A DNA stretch of 64,000 bases from Saccharina japonica. Its lineage: Eukaryota > Sar > Phaeophyceae > Laminariales > Laminariaceae. Below, in pieces: positions 1 to 12,300 of the stretch; positions within the stretch are counted from its first letter, which is position 1, and each line of letters starts with the position of its first letter. The notes under the pieces are model-generated. The model was not told the DNA's origin and searched no databases. It was given only the letters and a program-made list of their open reading frames with translations. The position numbers and the translations under genes were made by a program. Location of the stretch: the NCBI GenBank assembly GCA_008828725.1, contig MEHQ01003689.1, forward strand, positions 181,481 through 245,480. The letters are read 5' to 3'.

Positions 1-726
1 AGCCACTCGGCGGAGTAACTGATTTACTGCGTTTTACTCATATTACATTTTTGTTGTTTTTGCTGTTGTTCTATATGCACCGCCATCTTGGAGGTTTCGT
101 TACGCAACACCAACAAACTATGTTTATATCCAATTTTCCACTAAATTCGGAGCCACGCGTCCGAGTGGCCAAAGCCCGGTAATGAAAATGTGGGTACCCC
201 CTCCTATCGTAGCACCAGTCATTTCACGATCTAACAGGCTGACTCGTGCCAGTTATCTCGCGGGCATAGCCACCTATTTTGGGGTGGTCCTAATTGTTCG
301 CATTACTTGAAGTAACACTGATCTACCAGAGTCGGAGCAGCTCTCTCTGTGGGCACTGCGTCCATAATCTCCTGCAATTGCGCTGTCCTCCTCTACAAAA
401 AAAACGCCTTGTCCATAAAAAAAAACGTCCATCTTATTCTGGTGCTATTTTGACGTTCCACTTCCCACCAAAGAGGCAGCAACGAATCTTCTCGTGCGCT
501 TGCTTCTAAATCAGGTTCAACTACTGTATGTCTACCATGATGATGAAGGACACCTTGACGTTCCAATTCCCACCAGAGAGACTGCAACGAATCTTCTCGC
601 GCGCTTGCTTCTTAATCACTTTCAACCACTGTATGGTTACCGTGATGGAGGGCCTACTTCCCACACCTTCACCGTGAAGGCTGTTCAGTACATATTGCTC
701 GCTTGGACATTTCTTGCGAGCCCTCG
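1..726. repeat. No gene seen; contains a 107-bp tandem duplication
   Basis: No convincing exon was found. Two adjacent units start near 449 and 556 with a period of about 107 bases; each carries a TTGACGTTCCAMTTCCCACC word and an AACGAATCTTCTCG word. The short open frames crossing them have no recognisable domain. Confidence 0.5.
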
Positions 727-974
727 GACGCGTGCTACGGTGGAGGTAGCACTTTTTGACCGAATCGTTTTCTGAACGACCAGGCTCCATAACCCAAAAT
801 TCGTCGGACTTTCATTTTTGTAACGAATAATGTTTCACCGTATACTTTGGTCATGAGATTTCGCATCCGGCAACACTTTTATTTTCTTCCAAAATCATTT
901 TTTCGGTAAGGTAGGACGCTCCTTAAGTGAGGTGCTCAGAAAAAACATGGTGCACCTCTATCGTAGTCTGTGTC
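727..974 (+). mobile_element. Family A inverted-repeat element (MITE-like)
   Basis: Starts with GACGCGTGCTACGG and ends with the inverted counterpart, a terminal repeat of about 25 bases. The body has the family words CTCCTTAACCCAAATTCG, GGACTTTCATTTTTGT and the AGTGAGGAGCTCAGAA stretch. There is no coding capacity, so it is non-autonomous. Confidence 0.75.
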
Positions 975-1178
975 AGCGGCTAGATATGTATGTCGTGGCC
1001 CATTATTACCAAAGTGTGGGAAGGTACACTGTGGAACGGGAGAGAAAATAAGAGGCTCGGAAGCACCTTGACGTAAACCTTGGCGTCGATTAGACACCCT
1101 TAACACGCAGCACATGAAGTGGCCAGCAAGGGCAACAAGCTTGAGCGCAAATTTGCAAAAAACATTTTTCTATTTTCA

Positions 1179-1516
1179 TCCCATTTATTGTCTTCGCCCT
1201 TCCTTTCTCGCTCCTTCCTAGTCGTAACTCAGATATGGGGTCACAAAGTAGGATCTTCTCCCTTCCCCTCCCCTCCCCCACTACGGTTCGTGCCTTGCAT
1301 TTTTATCGCGACAAGACTCAGCTTTTTCTTCCCTCGTCGACTCGCACTGAATTGTGCCTACCGACGCTACTACGCGCTCTCAGCAGTTAGTTGATTCCGT
1401 TTTAATACTCATTTTTGTTTAAATAAACGCAAACGTCCGACCCACGTGAGATTCGAACTCCGGACATCAACTCTTAGAAGCGTTCGAGGTTACCACTAGA
1501 CCACCGGGGCGTCCGG
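1179..1516 (-). mobile_element. tRNA-derived SINE (family S1), minus orientation
   Basis: The head (high coordinate) reads CCCCGGTGG on the minus strand, followed by a B-box-like GAGTTCGAA region. The body carries the family words for TCACAAAGTAGG and CATCCCATTTAT. It is about 330 bp, like the other S1 copies, and diverged. Confidence 0.65.
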
Positions 1517-1883
1517 CAATACGGTGGAATCACAGCAAAGCCCAAGTATCACTGGAACTCCAAACCATATAATGAAACTGCCATCGTGATCGAATCTTCT
1601 TACACGCACCAATCAACAGTAGGCCTATGACCAACGCCTATGCCCGACACGGGAACTTGTTGAAGGTTACATGAGTTCACGTAGTAACAGTTTAATGAAG
1701 GTCGACGACGACCCTAAAGCCAAGAATGCTCTATATTATGTCATAACCCGTTGGGTCTACGATACCCCGTCGATGATCTGGCTGTGTGTCTTTTCTGGTC
1801 ATCCGTAGGCGGGCCCCATCGTCACTGCGTACACATCAGCACGCCGAGCTTACATACTACATGCACACCACGCACCAGCAACA

Positions 1884-2144
1884 GACGCATGCTACGATAG
1901 AGGTGCACCTTGTTTTTGCTGAGCTCCTCGCTTGAGGAGCTCCACACGATTCACCAAAAAACACAATTCGGAGGAAAACAAAAATTCTACCCTTTCGAAC
2001 AACTTCATGACCTAAATATACCCTGGAAAATATTGAAACACAAGACTGAAAGTCCGACGAATTTGGGTTAAGGAGCTCTTATTATCGTTCAGAAAACGTT
2101 TCAGAAAAAAGTGTCACTGGGACTATCTCTATCGCAGCACGGGT
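1884..2144 (-). mobile_element. Family A element, diverged
   Basis: Starts GACGCATGCTACGATAGAGG and ends in a degenerate TCTATCGCAGCACGGGT. The middle holds GACGAATTTGGGTTAAGGAGC as in intact copies. Confidence 0.55.
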
Positions 2145-2666
2145 TTGCCAACACAGACAGCAACAACAGCAGCGCGATCACTGCAGCCAACCGAGGGGGC
2201 AACAGCACGTTCCCGCTGTCATCGCTTCCTGAAATGCATACACAACATACACACCCTGTATCTCGTCTGTGCAAGCTGTGTGCGCTGCCGGCACACACAT
2301 GCATCGCTTCCTGAAATACATATCATACACAACATACACACCCCTGTATCTCGCTGTGTAAGCTGTGTGCGCTGCCGGCACACACATGCGCACAGCATTA
2401 GATCTTACTCACGTAAAAAATAATAATATCCAAACGTTCGCAATATTGATATTGCACTTACTTACTGATTGCAGTTGACAAATAAAATACCCCCCTCGTA
2501 ATCAACATGGGAGGTGGTGAGAGATGAACCTCAACGAAAAATGAAAAAAAAAAAAACAACGGAAATTGAACCGGAAACGCGTGCTTTCCTTATATAGGGG
2601 TAGCACCTAAATTATGCGAGGCAAGCTCGCGTGCAAATTTGACTAGTATGTTTTCATATGTTTTTT

Positions 2667-2995
2667 CCCATCCCATTTCTCATCTCGCACTTGTGTCTCT
2701 CTCCCTCCCTATAGTCGTAACTCAGATCCGGGGTCACAAAGTAAGCGCGTCTCCCTCCTCCCCCGCTACGGTTCTTGACCTTGGTTTTTCATCGCGCAGA
2801 GGGTTCAATTCAGCCTTCCCAACGCTCGTCCATTTTCATCGAAATTTGCTAACTCACGCTCTCGCGCTTTCCGCTAGTCGTCAAGATATTTTTTGCGAGA
2901 AAAAATCCCTAGAAGCATGCACTCGGGGGGGCTCGAAGTCACGACCTTGACGTAACAGGGACGAGATTCACCTGCCATTCCACCGGGGACGCCGG
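2667..2995 (-). mobile_element. SINE S1, minus orientation
   Basis: From CCCATCCCATTTCTC through TAACTCAGATCCGGGGTCAC to CCACCGGGGACGCCGG. The tRNA-like head and B-box are on the minus strand. It is the same unit as the copies near 16, 42 and 57 kb. Confidence 0.75.
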
Positions 2996-3321
2996 CTCAA
3001 TGCGGCGCAATAACAGCAAATCCTAATTATCACTGGAAGCCCTAACGATTACCAGTATATCTCAATTACTACGTACGTACAAATGAATTTTCGAAACGAT
3101 CGTATGATAATTGAACTTACTGCTTGTAGATGACAAAACAAAATGTCTCTCGTCTTTATATACTATACTACATGGGAGGTGGGGAGAGATGAACCTAAAT
3201 GAATAAAAATAAAAATAAAAATAAATAAAACGGCACTTGGAACTGCTACGTAGACTGTAGAAGTCGTGCCCGCCTTACATATAGTAGGGGGGGTAGCACC
3301 TAAATTCTATGAGGCTTCTGA

Positions 3322-3608
3322 GACGCAGGCTACGAAAGAGGTGCACCATGTTTTTGCCTTGGAAGGGTGGTTACTTGAAGAGCTCTACACCTCACCCCCA
3401 ACTGATCATTAAGGGCATTAAGGGAGGAACGTAAGAGTGCTACGTATCTGGTTGAAAATCCCATATTATTAGCCGAAGCAAACAAGGAACAATATCAATA
3501 TTGCAACAAAAATAAATGATCAAAGTCTGCCGATTTGGGGTTAAGGAGCTCGATCCTTTGCAGAAACAATTTCACCCAAAAGTGCTTATCTCTATCCGTA
3601 GCACGCAC
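3322..3608 (-). mobile_element. Family A element, diverged
   Basis: Diverged termini GACGCAGGCTACGAAAGAGG and ATCCGTAGCACGC. The interior carries the shared TTTGGGGTTAAGGAGCTCGA word. Confidence 0.5.
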
Positions 3609-3871
3609 CCTTGACTTGAGGGGCTCAACATCCCCCACCCTACAACCGCCTTCCAGGATTTTTTTTTAAAAAACGTTTTACGCCCGAAACACGATGCATG
3701 CATGCTACGATAGAGTTTCACCCTGTCATCTCTGAGCTCCTCACTTGAGGAGTACCATAATACGACACCGAAAACCGGATTCGGAGGAAACGAAAAGCGC
3801 TACCTACCCGATGGACGGCCCCACGAAAAATATCGCAACACAATAAAACGTGTCTGACGATTTTGGGTTAA

Positions 3872-4087
3872 GGGCCCGTTTTAACGAAGGAAAAAAAATA
3901 TATCAATTTGGAAAAAAAAAAAAAAAAAAAAATCCGCTTTTCCTTGGTCAGAACCCGCACCACCACCTAATGTTATACTCCAAGATCCTAATCTTCGGTG
4001 CTGGTGCGTGTGTTGACCAATGAAAAGCGGATTTGAATTTTATTTTTTTGAAAATTGAATTTATTTTATATTCGTTCATGTGGGCCC
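3872..4087. mobile_element. Family B fold-back element (Harbinger-like MITE)
   Basis: Termini GGGCCCGTTTTAACGAAGG and GGGCCC. The middle is a long imperfect hairpin around GGTGCTGGTGCGTGTGTTGACC. It lies in a family A-like GGGTTAAGGAGC word, with TTAA on both sides. Confidence 0.75.
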
Positions 4088-4354
4088 TTAAGGAGCTCGA
4101 TCATTCAGAAACAAAATCAGCCGAAACCTACCACCTCCATCGCAGCACGCGAAACACAATGTCATGGACTATATAGGTAAGACAGAAATGTTGCAAAATG
4201 TTTCACCCTCCCACAAACAAACAAAACAACCACAATGTCGTCGTAGGGGCGAGAAGGGAGGGCTAGCTAGCTCACAGGGTAAATAAGACAAAATTGTACC
4301 ATACAACATCGGATACTATATCGGCAGCTTTACTCCCGATGCAAAAAAACGACT

Positions 4355-4358
<4 letters not shown>

Positions 4359-4410
<52 letters not shown>
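4359..4410. repeat. Long poly-C tract
   Basis: An almost pure C run of about 52 bases. It creates a spurious polyproline frame. A shorter C run is at 4499-4510, and another C run followed by a T run is at 5443-5474. Confidence 0.9.
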
Positions 4411-4411
<1 letters not shown>

Positions 4412-4529
4412 CCCGCCCTAGCTCCAAGCTTCACACCGGTGCAAAAACGGCCCAACAACGGATGCTATCGGCAGCTTTACTCCCGATGCAAAAACGACCC
4501 CCCCCCCCCCGCAGACGCGCGTTTTTTTG

Positions 4530-4636
4530 CCTTCAACCCTTTTTAGAACTGCAGTCCCGTTATGGGGGAAAATTACTTGGAATTAGAGCCAAATAGATGG
4601 GTATTTTCATTTTCACTTGAATACCAAAAGGGTTAA
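4530..4636. mobile_element. Family D palindromic repeat, degenerate
   Basis: Has the family D start TTTTTAGAACTGCAGTCCCG and ends near AAAAGGGTTAA. The right arm is badly eroded. Confidence 0.5.
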
Positions 4637-5072
4637 TAGACTAAGGGGTTGGTTTAGCACCTACACTTATCGAGAAACGCGTGCTACGATACGAAGAGGT
4701 ATCAAGTAGCACCTTTTTTTTGTTTTGGCAACAAAAAAAAAAAATCGTTTTCTGAATGATCGTGCTCCTTAACCCAAATTCGTCGGCCTTTTTCATCTTC
4801 TTACCGTATTTGTTGCACTATTACTATTGATAACAGTATAGTCTAGTCGTCAGGCCGTGGGATTGGTAAGTGGGTAGCACTTCCGTTCTGCTCCCAAAAT
4901 CAGTTTTTAGACTGCTTGCTGCAGGTATCAGAGGTTCCTCAAGTGACCAACCACAACTCAGAAGGCAAAAAAACATGGTGCACCTGCATCCAGGCTACCG
5001 TACGTAGCCCGTGCCAATGAGGCGTATCACATGAGTACCTCCTCCATGCCCCGCCCAACGACCGGGCTCTAG

Positions 5073-5317
5073 AGGCATGCTACGATAGAGGTGCACCATG
5101 TTTTTTCTGAGATCCTCACTTAAGGAGCGTCATACCTCACCGAAAAATGATTTTGGAGGGGGAATAAAAGTGCTGCCGGGTGAAAAATCTCATGATCGAA
5201 GTATATTCTTAAACATATTTCGTCACGAGAATGAAAGCCCGACGAATTTGGGTTAAGAAGCCCGATCGTCCAGAAAATGATTCAGCCAAACACTGCTACC
5301 TCTACCGTAGCACGCAT
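5073..5317 (-). mobile_element. Family A element
   Basis: Starts GGCATGCTACGATAGAGGTG and ends CTCTACCGTAGCACGC. The interior includes GACGAATTTGGGTTAAGAAG and a run resembling GGAGGGGGAATAAAAGTGCT. Confidence 0.75.
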
Positions 5318-5694
5318 CTCTAGTGAGGAATACGTTGACTTGAGTCCGATATACGATCAAACCGGCGGGGCTTGCAAATAGTAAAATAATACGCACGCCA
5401 GAGGCAAAGGTACTGGTCGTGAACGAAGCTTCTCGACATAGCCCCCCCCCCCCCCCCCCCCTTTTTTTTTTTTTATTCACGCGACAACCGCCCCCCCCCC
5501 CCTTCCCCCCGCCCCGCCGCCCGTGGGAAGCGCTTTGGGTTTTTGTAGGTGCAAACCCTTCTGCTACCGTGACACGGCTCATTAATTTGTCCCGAAAAAC
5601 AAAACAAAAAACTTTTATTTTTGGTTTTGCAGGTTTCAATGGGGGGAGAACAGAAGAAGCCACGTCGTCAGCCAGAAAAAAAAAGCACACTAAC

Positions 5695-5945
5695 GACGCG
5701 TGCTACGGTAGAGGTAGCACTTTTTGGCTGAATGGTTTTCTGAACTATCGGGCTCCTTAACCCAAATTCGTCGGACTTTCATTTTTTGTGACGAATAATG
5801 CTTCAGAGTATACTTCGGTCATGAGATTTCTCATCCGGCAGCACTTGCATTTTCCCTCCAAAATATATATTTTCGGTGAGGTATGACGCTCCTTAAGCGA
5901 GGAGCTCAGAAAAAAACATGGTGCACCTTTATCGCAGCATGCGTC
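5695..5945 (+). mobile_element. Family A element
   Basis: Near-complete: GACGCGTGCTACGGTAGAGG at the left and TATCGCAGCATGCGTC at the right, with the usual interior. Confidence 0.8.
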
Positions 5946-6149
5946 ACACACACTCACATGTTTGGGAGCTCCAAATTGCAAACCCCCCTACAATGCATTA
6001 ACCATGTACCACTCACTCTGTATCGAAATATAAGGACCCATTGTACACTAAGAAATCAAACCAAGCGGTACTTATATTTCTGAACATAGTGGTACAGCAA
6101 AAAGCAATAAGGCCCCGAACAAACCATCATCATTTAGTTTCCTCCCGCC

Positions 6150-6317
6150 TTATTGCCAGGAGGGTTGGTCACTGGCGACCTTCCCGAACCACGGAGTCAT
6201 CCACCAACCACGGGCCTCCCAGAAGTCTAGGCATTCCGGGTCGAACTCGGCGTACGCTGATTCCATGTACTCCGAGAACACCACCTCCTCGGCGCGTGCC
6301 CTCAAGCGGGCCGCGAT
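6150..6317 (-). CDS. Sulfatase exon 12 (terminal)
   Basis: Starts after CCGGTCAG at 6318-6325 and runs 55 codons to TAA at 6152-6150. It encodes the C-terminal tail, including ARLRARAEEVVFSEYMES, ECLDFWEARGWWMTPWFG and the last residues SDQPSWQ. The join to exon 11 gives YPE-IAARLRARAEE, which is typical of sulfatase C-termini. No AATAAA signal was seen just downstream. Confidence 0.85.
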   Translation of the reverse strand: MAARLRARAEEVVFSEYMESAYAEFDPECLDFWEARGWWMTPWFGKVASDQPSWQ

Positions 6318-9300
6318 CTGACCGGCCAATTTAAATAAAAATAAAACAAGGAAAATAATGGAGGCGGAAGTGTGTGTGTGTGTGGGGGGGGGGTACTCAT
6401 GTTACGCATGGCCATAGTCGAATGGCTATGGATATGCCATAGCATCGTCACAATGCCGGAACGGAGCACGTACAGCAGGAGGGTTTCCACCGACCAGGCA
6501 GGCGTTTCATATTTTCAACTCGGGGAATTGTTCCAGGAGATTTGTGTGTCTCCCTCGGATCATCGTCTACTAGGTTGACGACGAAGCCGCCGAGAACAAA
6601 AACGACGAAAACACGAAGCCGCCGGGAAAAAATAACGACGAAAACCAAGACGAAAAACAAAAACAATGAGAAAGAACAACATGAAAAAATACTTGAAAAA
6701 CAAAAAAGCTGAACAAAACCAATAAAACGACAAAGCCACTAAAACAAACGAAGCAAAACAAAAATGCGAAACACAAAGTCTCTGCCCCCCCCTTTTCCTC
6801 CCCCAGGGCCTGTTTCATTTTCATTCCTCGGAGAGTCGTTTCAGGAGGGTATGTGCCTCGAGGCGAGAGTCATCATCTAGGTTGACGAGGAAAGTCGCCG
6901 AAACCAAAATGACGAGAACAAAATAGACGCAAAGAAACGACCAAAACAAAAACACAAACGTAACAAAAAGACGACAAAACAAACAAACAAAAACAAACAA
7001 ACAAACGAAAAACCACCCCCCCCCCCCCCCCCCCCCCCCCCCGCCCACTCTCCGTGCTCCGTCTCGAAAGGGATGCGTGTCATGGTCAAATGACTAAGGC
7101 AAGCAACAAATGAGTACCCCCCCCTCCCCCTAAATGGTCATATGACTACGGCCGTGCACGACATGAGTAAACCCCACCCCCACCCCCGCCTACTCCCCCC
7201 TCGGCCCCGGGACGTTTCATTTCCATACCTCGGGGTACTGTTCGAGGAGGTTGTGTTCCTCCCTAGGGTCGTCGTCTAGGTTGACGAGGACGTCGCTGTA
7301 CTTGTTGCGATTGTCGCCCACGCACAAGTAGTCGCAGGCGGTGCAATAGAGTGTGTTCTGGCAGACCGTCGTCAGGTTGAGGCGAGGGTCGCTCTGCAGA
7401 ACAAAAAAAAAAAAAAAACGAAACAAAAAACGAACGGGGGGGTAATTAAAAAAAAACTTGACTTATTGTTTTCTGGGATCACAACGGTCCGGTTTCTTCC
7501 CTCCAATATAGGGGGGGGGGGGTGTGGTGTCGATAACTTTTTTTTTTGTGCGCCCTTGAACGAACCTGTAATGAAAATATGCATACAGGTATATAGCATA
7601 ATATGTTCCTATTAATATTACGGGGGAGCATACATACCAGTCTGTGCCGAAATATAAGCCTGATTGAAAAAAAAAAAAAGGTGAACAGGTGAGCTCCCCG
7701 GGGCTCGAAAGCATGACATCTGATTCATAGTTTTAGAACTGCAGTCCCGTTTCGGGGACAAACCACTCAAATTCTAAGTAAATTCCCCCCAAAACGGGAC
7801 TGCAGTTCTAAAAGGGTTAACCCCTTAAGAACTGGTCCCTCGTTTTTGGGGGAAAACTACTTGGAATTAGTGAGGGATACGTTTTTCAGTTCTGAACAGG
7901 TTGAAGTACCACTTTCGCTATCCTCAAATCAGGCTTATATTTCGGCACAGACTGGTAGTAAATAGGGACCAACCGCACACGCAGAACCATAGCAAATAGG
8001 CCCAAGTCTTGTTAGTAAAAATAGAAAAATAGGGCAATGCATACCTGGTAGGTTTTTGGGGTGTGAGGTAGGTCCCCTACTTGGCCCAAGTTTTGGTAGC
8101 AAAAAACAGGGAAATGTACGGGTTTTTGCGTGTGGTGGGGTAGATCCTATTTAGTAAAGAAGACCTACCCCACACGCAATAACCTATACCTTTCTACTTA
8201 CTTTTTCTTTTTTTTTTCATTTCTATTTGCTATGGCCCTCAGTAATGTTATATTATACCAGGTATATGTATATATGAAACATTAAAAAGCAACTAAAGCA
8301 GCTGCGAAATCGAAGATTCCGTAGCGCAGGTAGTGGGGGGAACACATTTGTATAACTTCGGAGGCGTATTTTCGATGGGGTCTGGCGGGTGACCAACGAC
8401 TTCAGTGCAGGTAGCGGGGAACATATTTTTGTATTACACCGGAAGCGTATTTTAGACGGATGGGGTTTCGCAGGTGACCGCCGGGGAGAGGCGTGTTTTT
8501 TTTTTTACCGTCGGACTGTCGGAAAGATGTAGCACTTTCTTACCCGCCGTCAGTAGTCATTTCGCGGTGATTTCAACTTGATAAAAGTAGGGTTTCATAC
8601 GCTTCTGGATAACCAAACAAAAAGGGAAAACGAAACAGAGGATCACGAGAGGAGGAGGTTCGTCGGTACGTGTCGTTTTTTAGTGAGGGCACACCAACCC
8701 TCCCGCCGCTCTTCGCAGCAGCGTGCACGGGAGAAGCCCCCAGATAGAACCAGAGCCGCCGGGTACCGACGGAAGGCCCGAACGGGCTGACGAGTAGGAC
8801 GAGGGCTTTTTGCAGTATGCACCAGGAGCTGACGCATGCTACGATAGAGGTGCACCATGTTTTTTTCCGAGCACCTCACTTAAGGAGCGTCATACCTCAC
8901 CGAAAAATGATTTTGGAGGAAAATGAAAGTGCTGCCGGACGAGAAATACCCTGACCGAAGTATAGTCTGAAAACAGTATTCGTGACGAAAATGAAAAAAC
9001 GACGAATTTGGGTTAAGGAGCCCGATCGTTCAGAAAACGATTCAACCAAAAAAATGCTACCTCTACCGTAGCGCGCGTCGGCTCAGAAAGAGCGGGGTGG
9101 TCGAGAGCCGTGTACTGCAACTGTATACATAGATCACAACTGAGCTCGAGACGAGGTGGTAACATATACCAGGTATACGAGTACTTGATTGACGCGTGCT
9201 CACGATAGAGGTAGCGTTTTTTTGGCTGAAATATTTTCTGAACGATCGGGCTCCTTAACCCAAATTCGTCGGACTTTCATTTTTGTGACGAATAATGTTT

Positions 9301-12300
9301 TCAGACTATACTTCGGTCAGGGTATTTCTCGTCCGGCAGCACTTTTATTTTCCTCCAAAATATTTTTTTTCGGTGAGGTGTATCTGACGCTACTTAAGTG
9401 AGAAGCTCAGAAAAAAACAGGGTGCACCTCTATCGTAGCTTGTGTTCGGGGGTTGACGCGTGCTCACGATAGAGGTGGCGTTTTTTTGCTGAACTATTTT
9501 TCTGAATGATCGGGCTGCTTAACCCGAAATCGCCGGAGACTTGCGTTTTGTTATTGCCACATTTTCACATTTTCGAAATTGCATACCTGCTAGCTCATGG
9601 GATGGTTGACCGGGCGTGGCACTTTTATTTTTCTCGGAAGTTTTTTTTTTTTTTTTTTTGTCTGGTGAGGTATGAAGCTCCTTAGGCGAGGAGCTCAAGC
9701 TCAGACAAAACACGGTGCACCTCTATCGTAGCTTTCGTCAAGGGTAGAGGTAGAGGTGACGCACGCTACCTTAAGGGTAGAGGTAGAGGTGACGCACGCT
9801 CCCTTAAGGGTAGAGGCAGAGGTGACGCACTCTACCTTAAGGGTAGAGGTAGAGGTGACGCACTCTCCCTTAAGGGTAGAGGTAGAGGTGACGCACGCTA
9901 CCTTAAGGGTAGAGGTAGAGGTGAAGCACGCTACCTTAAGGGTAGAGGTAGAGGTGACGCACGCTACCTTAAGGGTAGAGATAGAGAGGTGACGCGCGCT
10001 ACCTTAAGGGTAGAGGTAGAGGTGACGCACGCTACCTTAAGGGGAGAGGTAGAGGTGACGCACGCTCCCTGAAGGGTACAGGTAGAGGTGACGCACGCTA
10101 CCTTAAGGGTACAGGTAGAGGTAAATATGTCAGGAGACGGCACTTTGACCCCTTGACTGACGTCAATTTGTCTTTTTTTATCCTTGACTGACTCCAAACT
10201 ACTAGGTTTTAGTGTAGAACACTCGGATCCACACGCTTGACCGATGCCTGCTTTCCCTTGACTGACCGTCTCCTGACATCTTTGGGTAGAGGTGACGCAC
10301 GCTACCTTAAGGGTAGACGTAAGGGGTGAAGCACGCTACCGCAAGGGTAGAGGCGCGCCATGCTCCGTTTTACTGAGTAAAGCCTCTCGCTCGAGAAGGT
10401 CTACAACTATTAGCAAGTCACCCGAAAACAGATTTGTTTTTTTTTGGGAAAAAACGAGAGGGCTACGATATACGTACTACAGACAGTGCGTACCCGACGA
10501 ATAATGACCATGGAGCCGCCCTATTGCAAAAACAAAAATAACAATATTGTGCAACAAAATGACTTTGGTTAAGGAGCCCGGCGCCCCCCCCCCTCCCTCG
10601 TCAGTCAGAAAACTTTTCCTCTTAGCAATCCCACGGTAGGGGTACCACTTTTAGGCTCAATATTTTCTGACCGGTTGAGCTCCTCACGTGAGTAGCCACC
10701 GGATACTATGAATAATTTACTGGTGTATTCGTTTTTGGACTACCGCATTGAAAGCGTTGGTCGAGTTGCGCGAACGAATGTTTCCGAAGCCAGTCATGGT
10801 TCGGGTGGGATATTGAGCTCCTCATGTCAGAGGAGCTCAGAAAAATCTGCTACGCCCCTACCGTGGGATGAGTATTTACCTCCAAAAAACGGTATACCCT
10901 ACACCTTTATCGTGGGTAGGACGCATCTGTACCCTCTCCGATAGACTCCTTTCTCTACGTAAACTCAGACACCCAGTCGCGCGGGCACAGGACGCTGCCG
11001 CGATCCGTCAGTTCTTATACGAATACCCGAATTTGTTTTTCATCTCCAACCATTTTTTTTCTCTCAGTTCACAATGGGGTTGGGTTGGACAAACGTTGAA
11101 ATCTAGTTGTATGCGTACCAGGTATGTATACCTCAGAAACTGAAATGCTACGTAACGGAAATAAAAAGGCCGCCAAAAACAAGCGGGAATCATCAACAGC
11201 AGCGACAAAAACATTTTCTCACGTTTACGATGTTTTTGTCGAAGGAGTAGTACCCATCGCACCAAATGTTAACCAGTAGTTTCCAGCTCCCCTGCCGAAA
11301 AGCCCCTTGCACGAGGTCCAAGTTTTCCACCCTGTGTAAGCATGTTTCGATTAAGGGGCGAAAGGGGCAACGTAATCAAGCACGGATATGATATAAATAG
11401 ATGCATCGAAAAGTTGGCCCAGTCAACCATTGGCTTCCAGCTTCCCCGATCAAAGCCCCCCCCTTGCACGAGGTTATTAAAGGGTTTTCATCCTGAGAAG
11501 GCCTGTTCGATTGAGGGGGGGGTACTTATTGACCACAAAGCATGGCTGTACTCATAATGGCCTGTAGAGACTGTCACACATCCCTATAATGCCGGGACGG
11601 AGCACGTCGGGCTTCCACAAACCGGGCAGGCATTGCTTGTACAAAGCGCGAAGCGTCGGCGTGAAAAGACCAACCTCCATGTGAATTGGACAGGTTGAAG
11701 GCGACTTTTCTGTAGCCGCCTTAGTGTATGTGAGATAGTCCGCCTTCACGCTGCCAATTACTCATGGGAAGTGTGGAGGGCTTAAGCTTTATTTTTACCC
11801 CATCCGCCCGAGGATAAAAAAATAAAAATAAAAAGCTGTCAATTACATGTACATGTCTAGGAGGGGAGACGCTTAAGCTCTTTCAACCACTGGGAAACAG
11901 CAATATCGTATGCATACGTAGTATATAGTATTAGCGAGCGAATGCGACTTTCATCATTGCACGGGTAGTGTTGGATATCAGATATCGAACGATATTCGAG
12001 TGCGATATACCTGGTACACGATAACGAAAACGAAAAAACAAAAACAGAAACAAATTGATACCATTCCGATGTTTGATACCAGGTACATACGTTCGAAGCT
12101 TTACGTTCAGTGTCAGCATGAAAAAAAAAGGGGGGATGCCAGAGGAATGTATGAGGACCAAAAAACCACGTGCGGCGATAACGATATATATCGAAAAGTT
12201 CGATACTGCGACACATCGAAAAAACAATCGATACGATATCGAACACTATTAGGGACCCCTTTCTATACGAGCTGAAACGACCGACCGACCGACCGACCGA

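Noticed and set aside
4294-4596. Polyproline protein
   Set aside because: Translation of a long C run flanked by family D debris.
9756-9992. Open frame of THATLRVEVEV repeats
   Set aside because: By-product of the 33-bp array.
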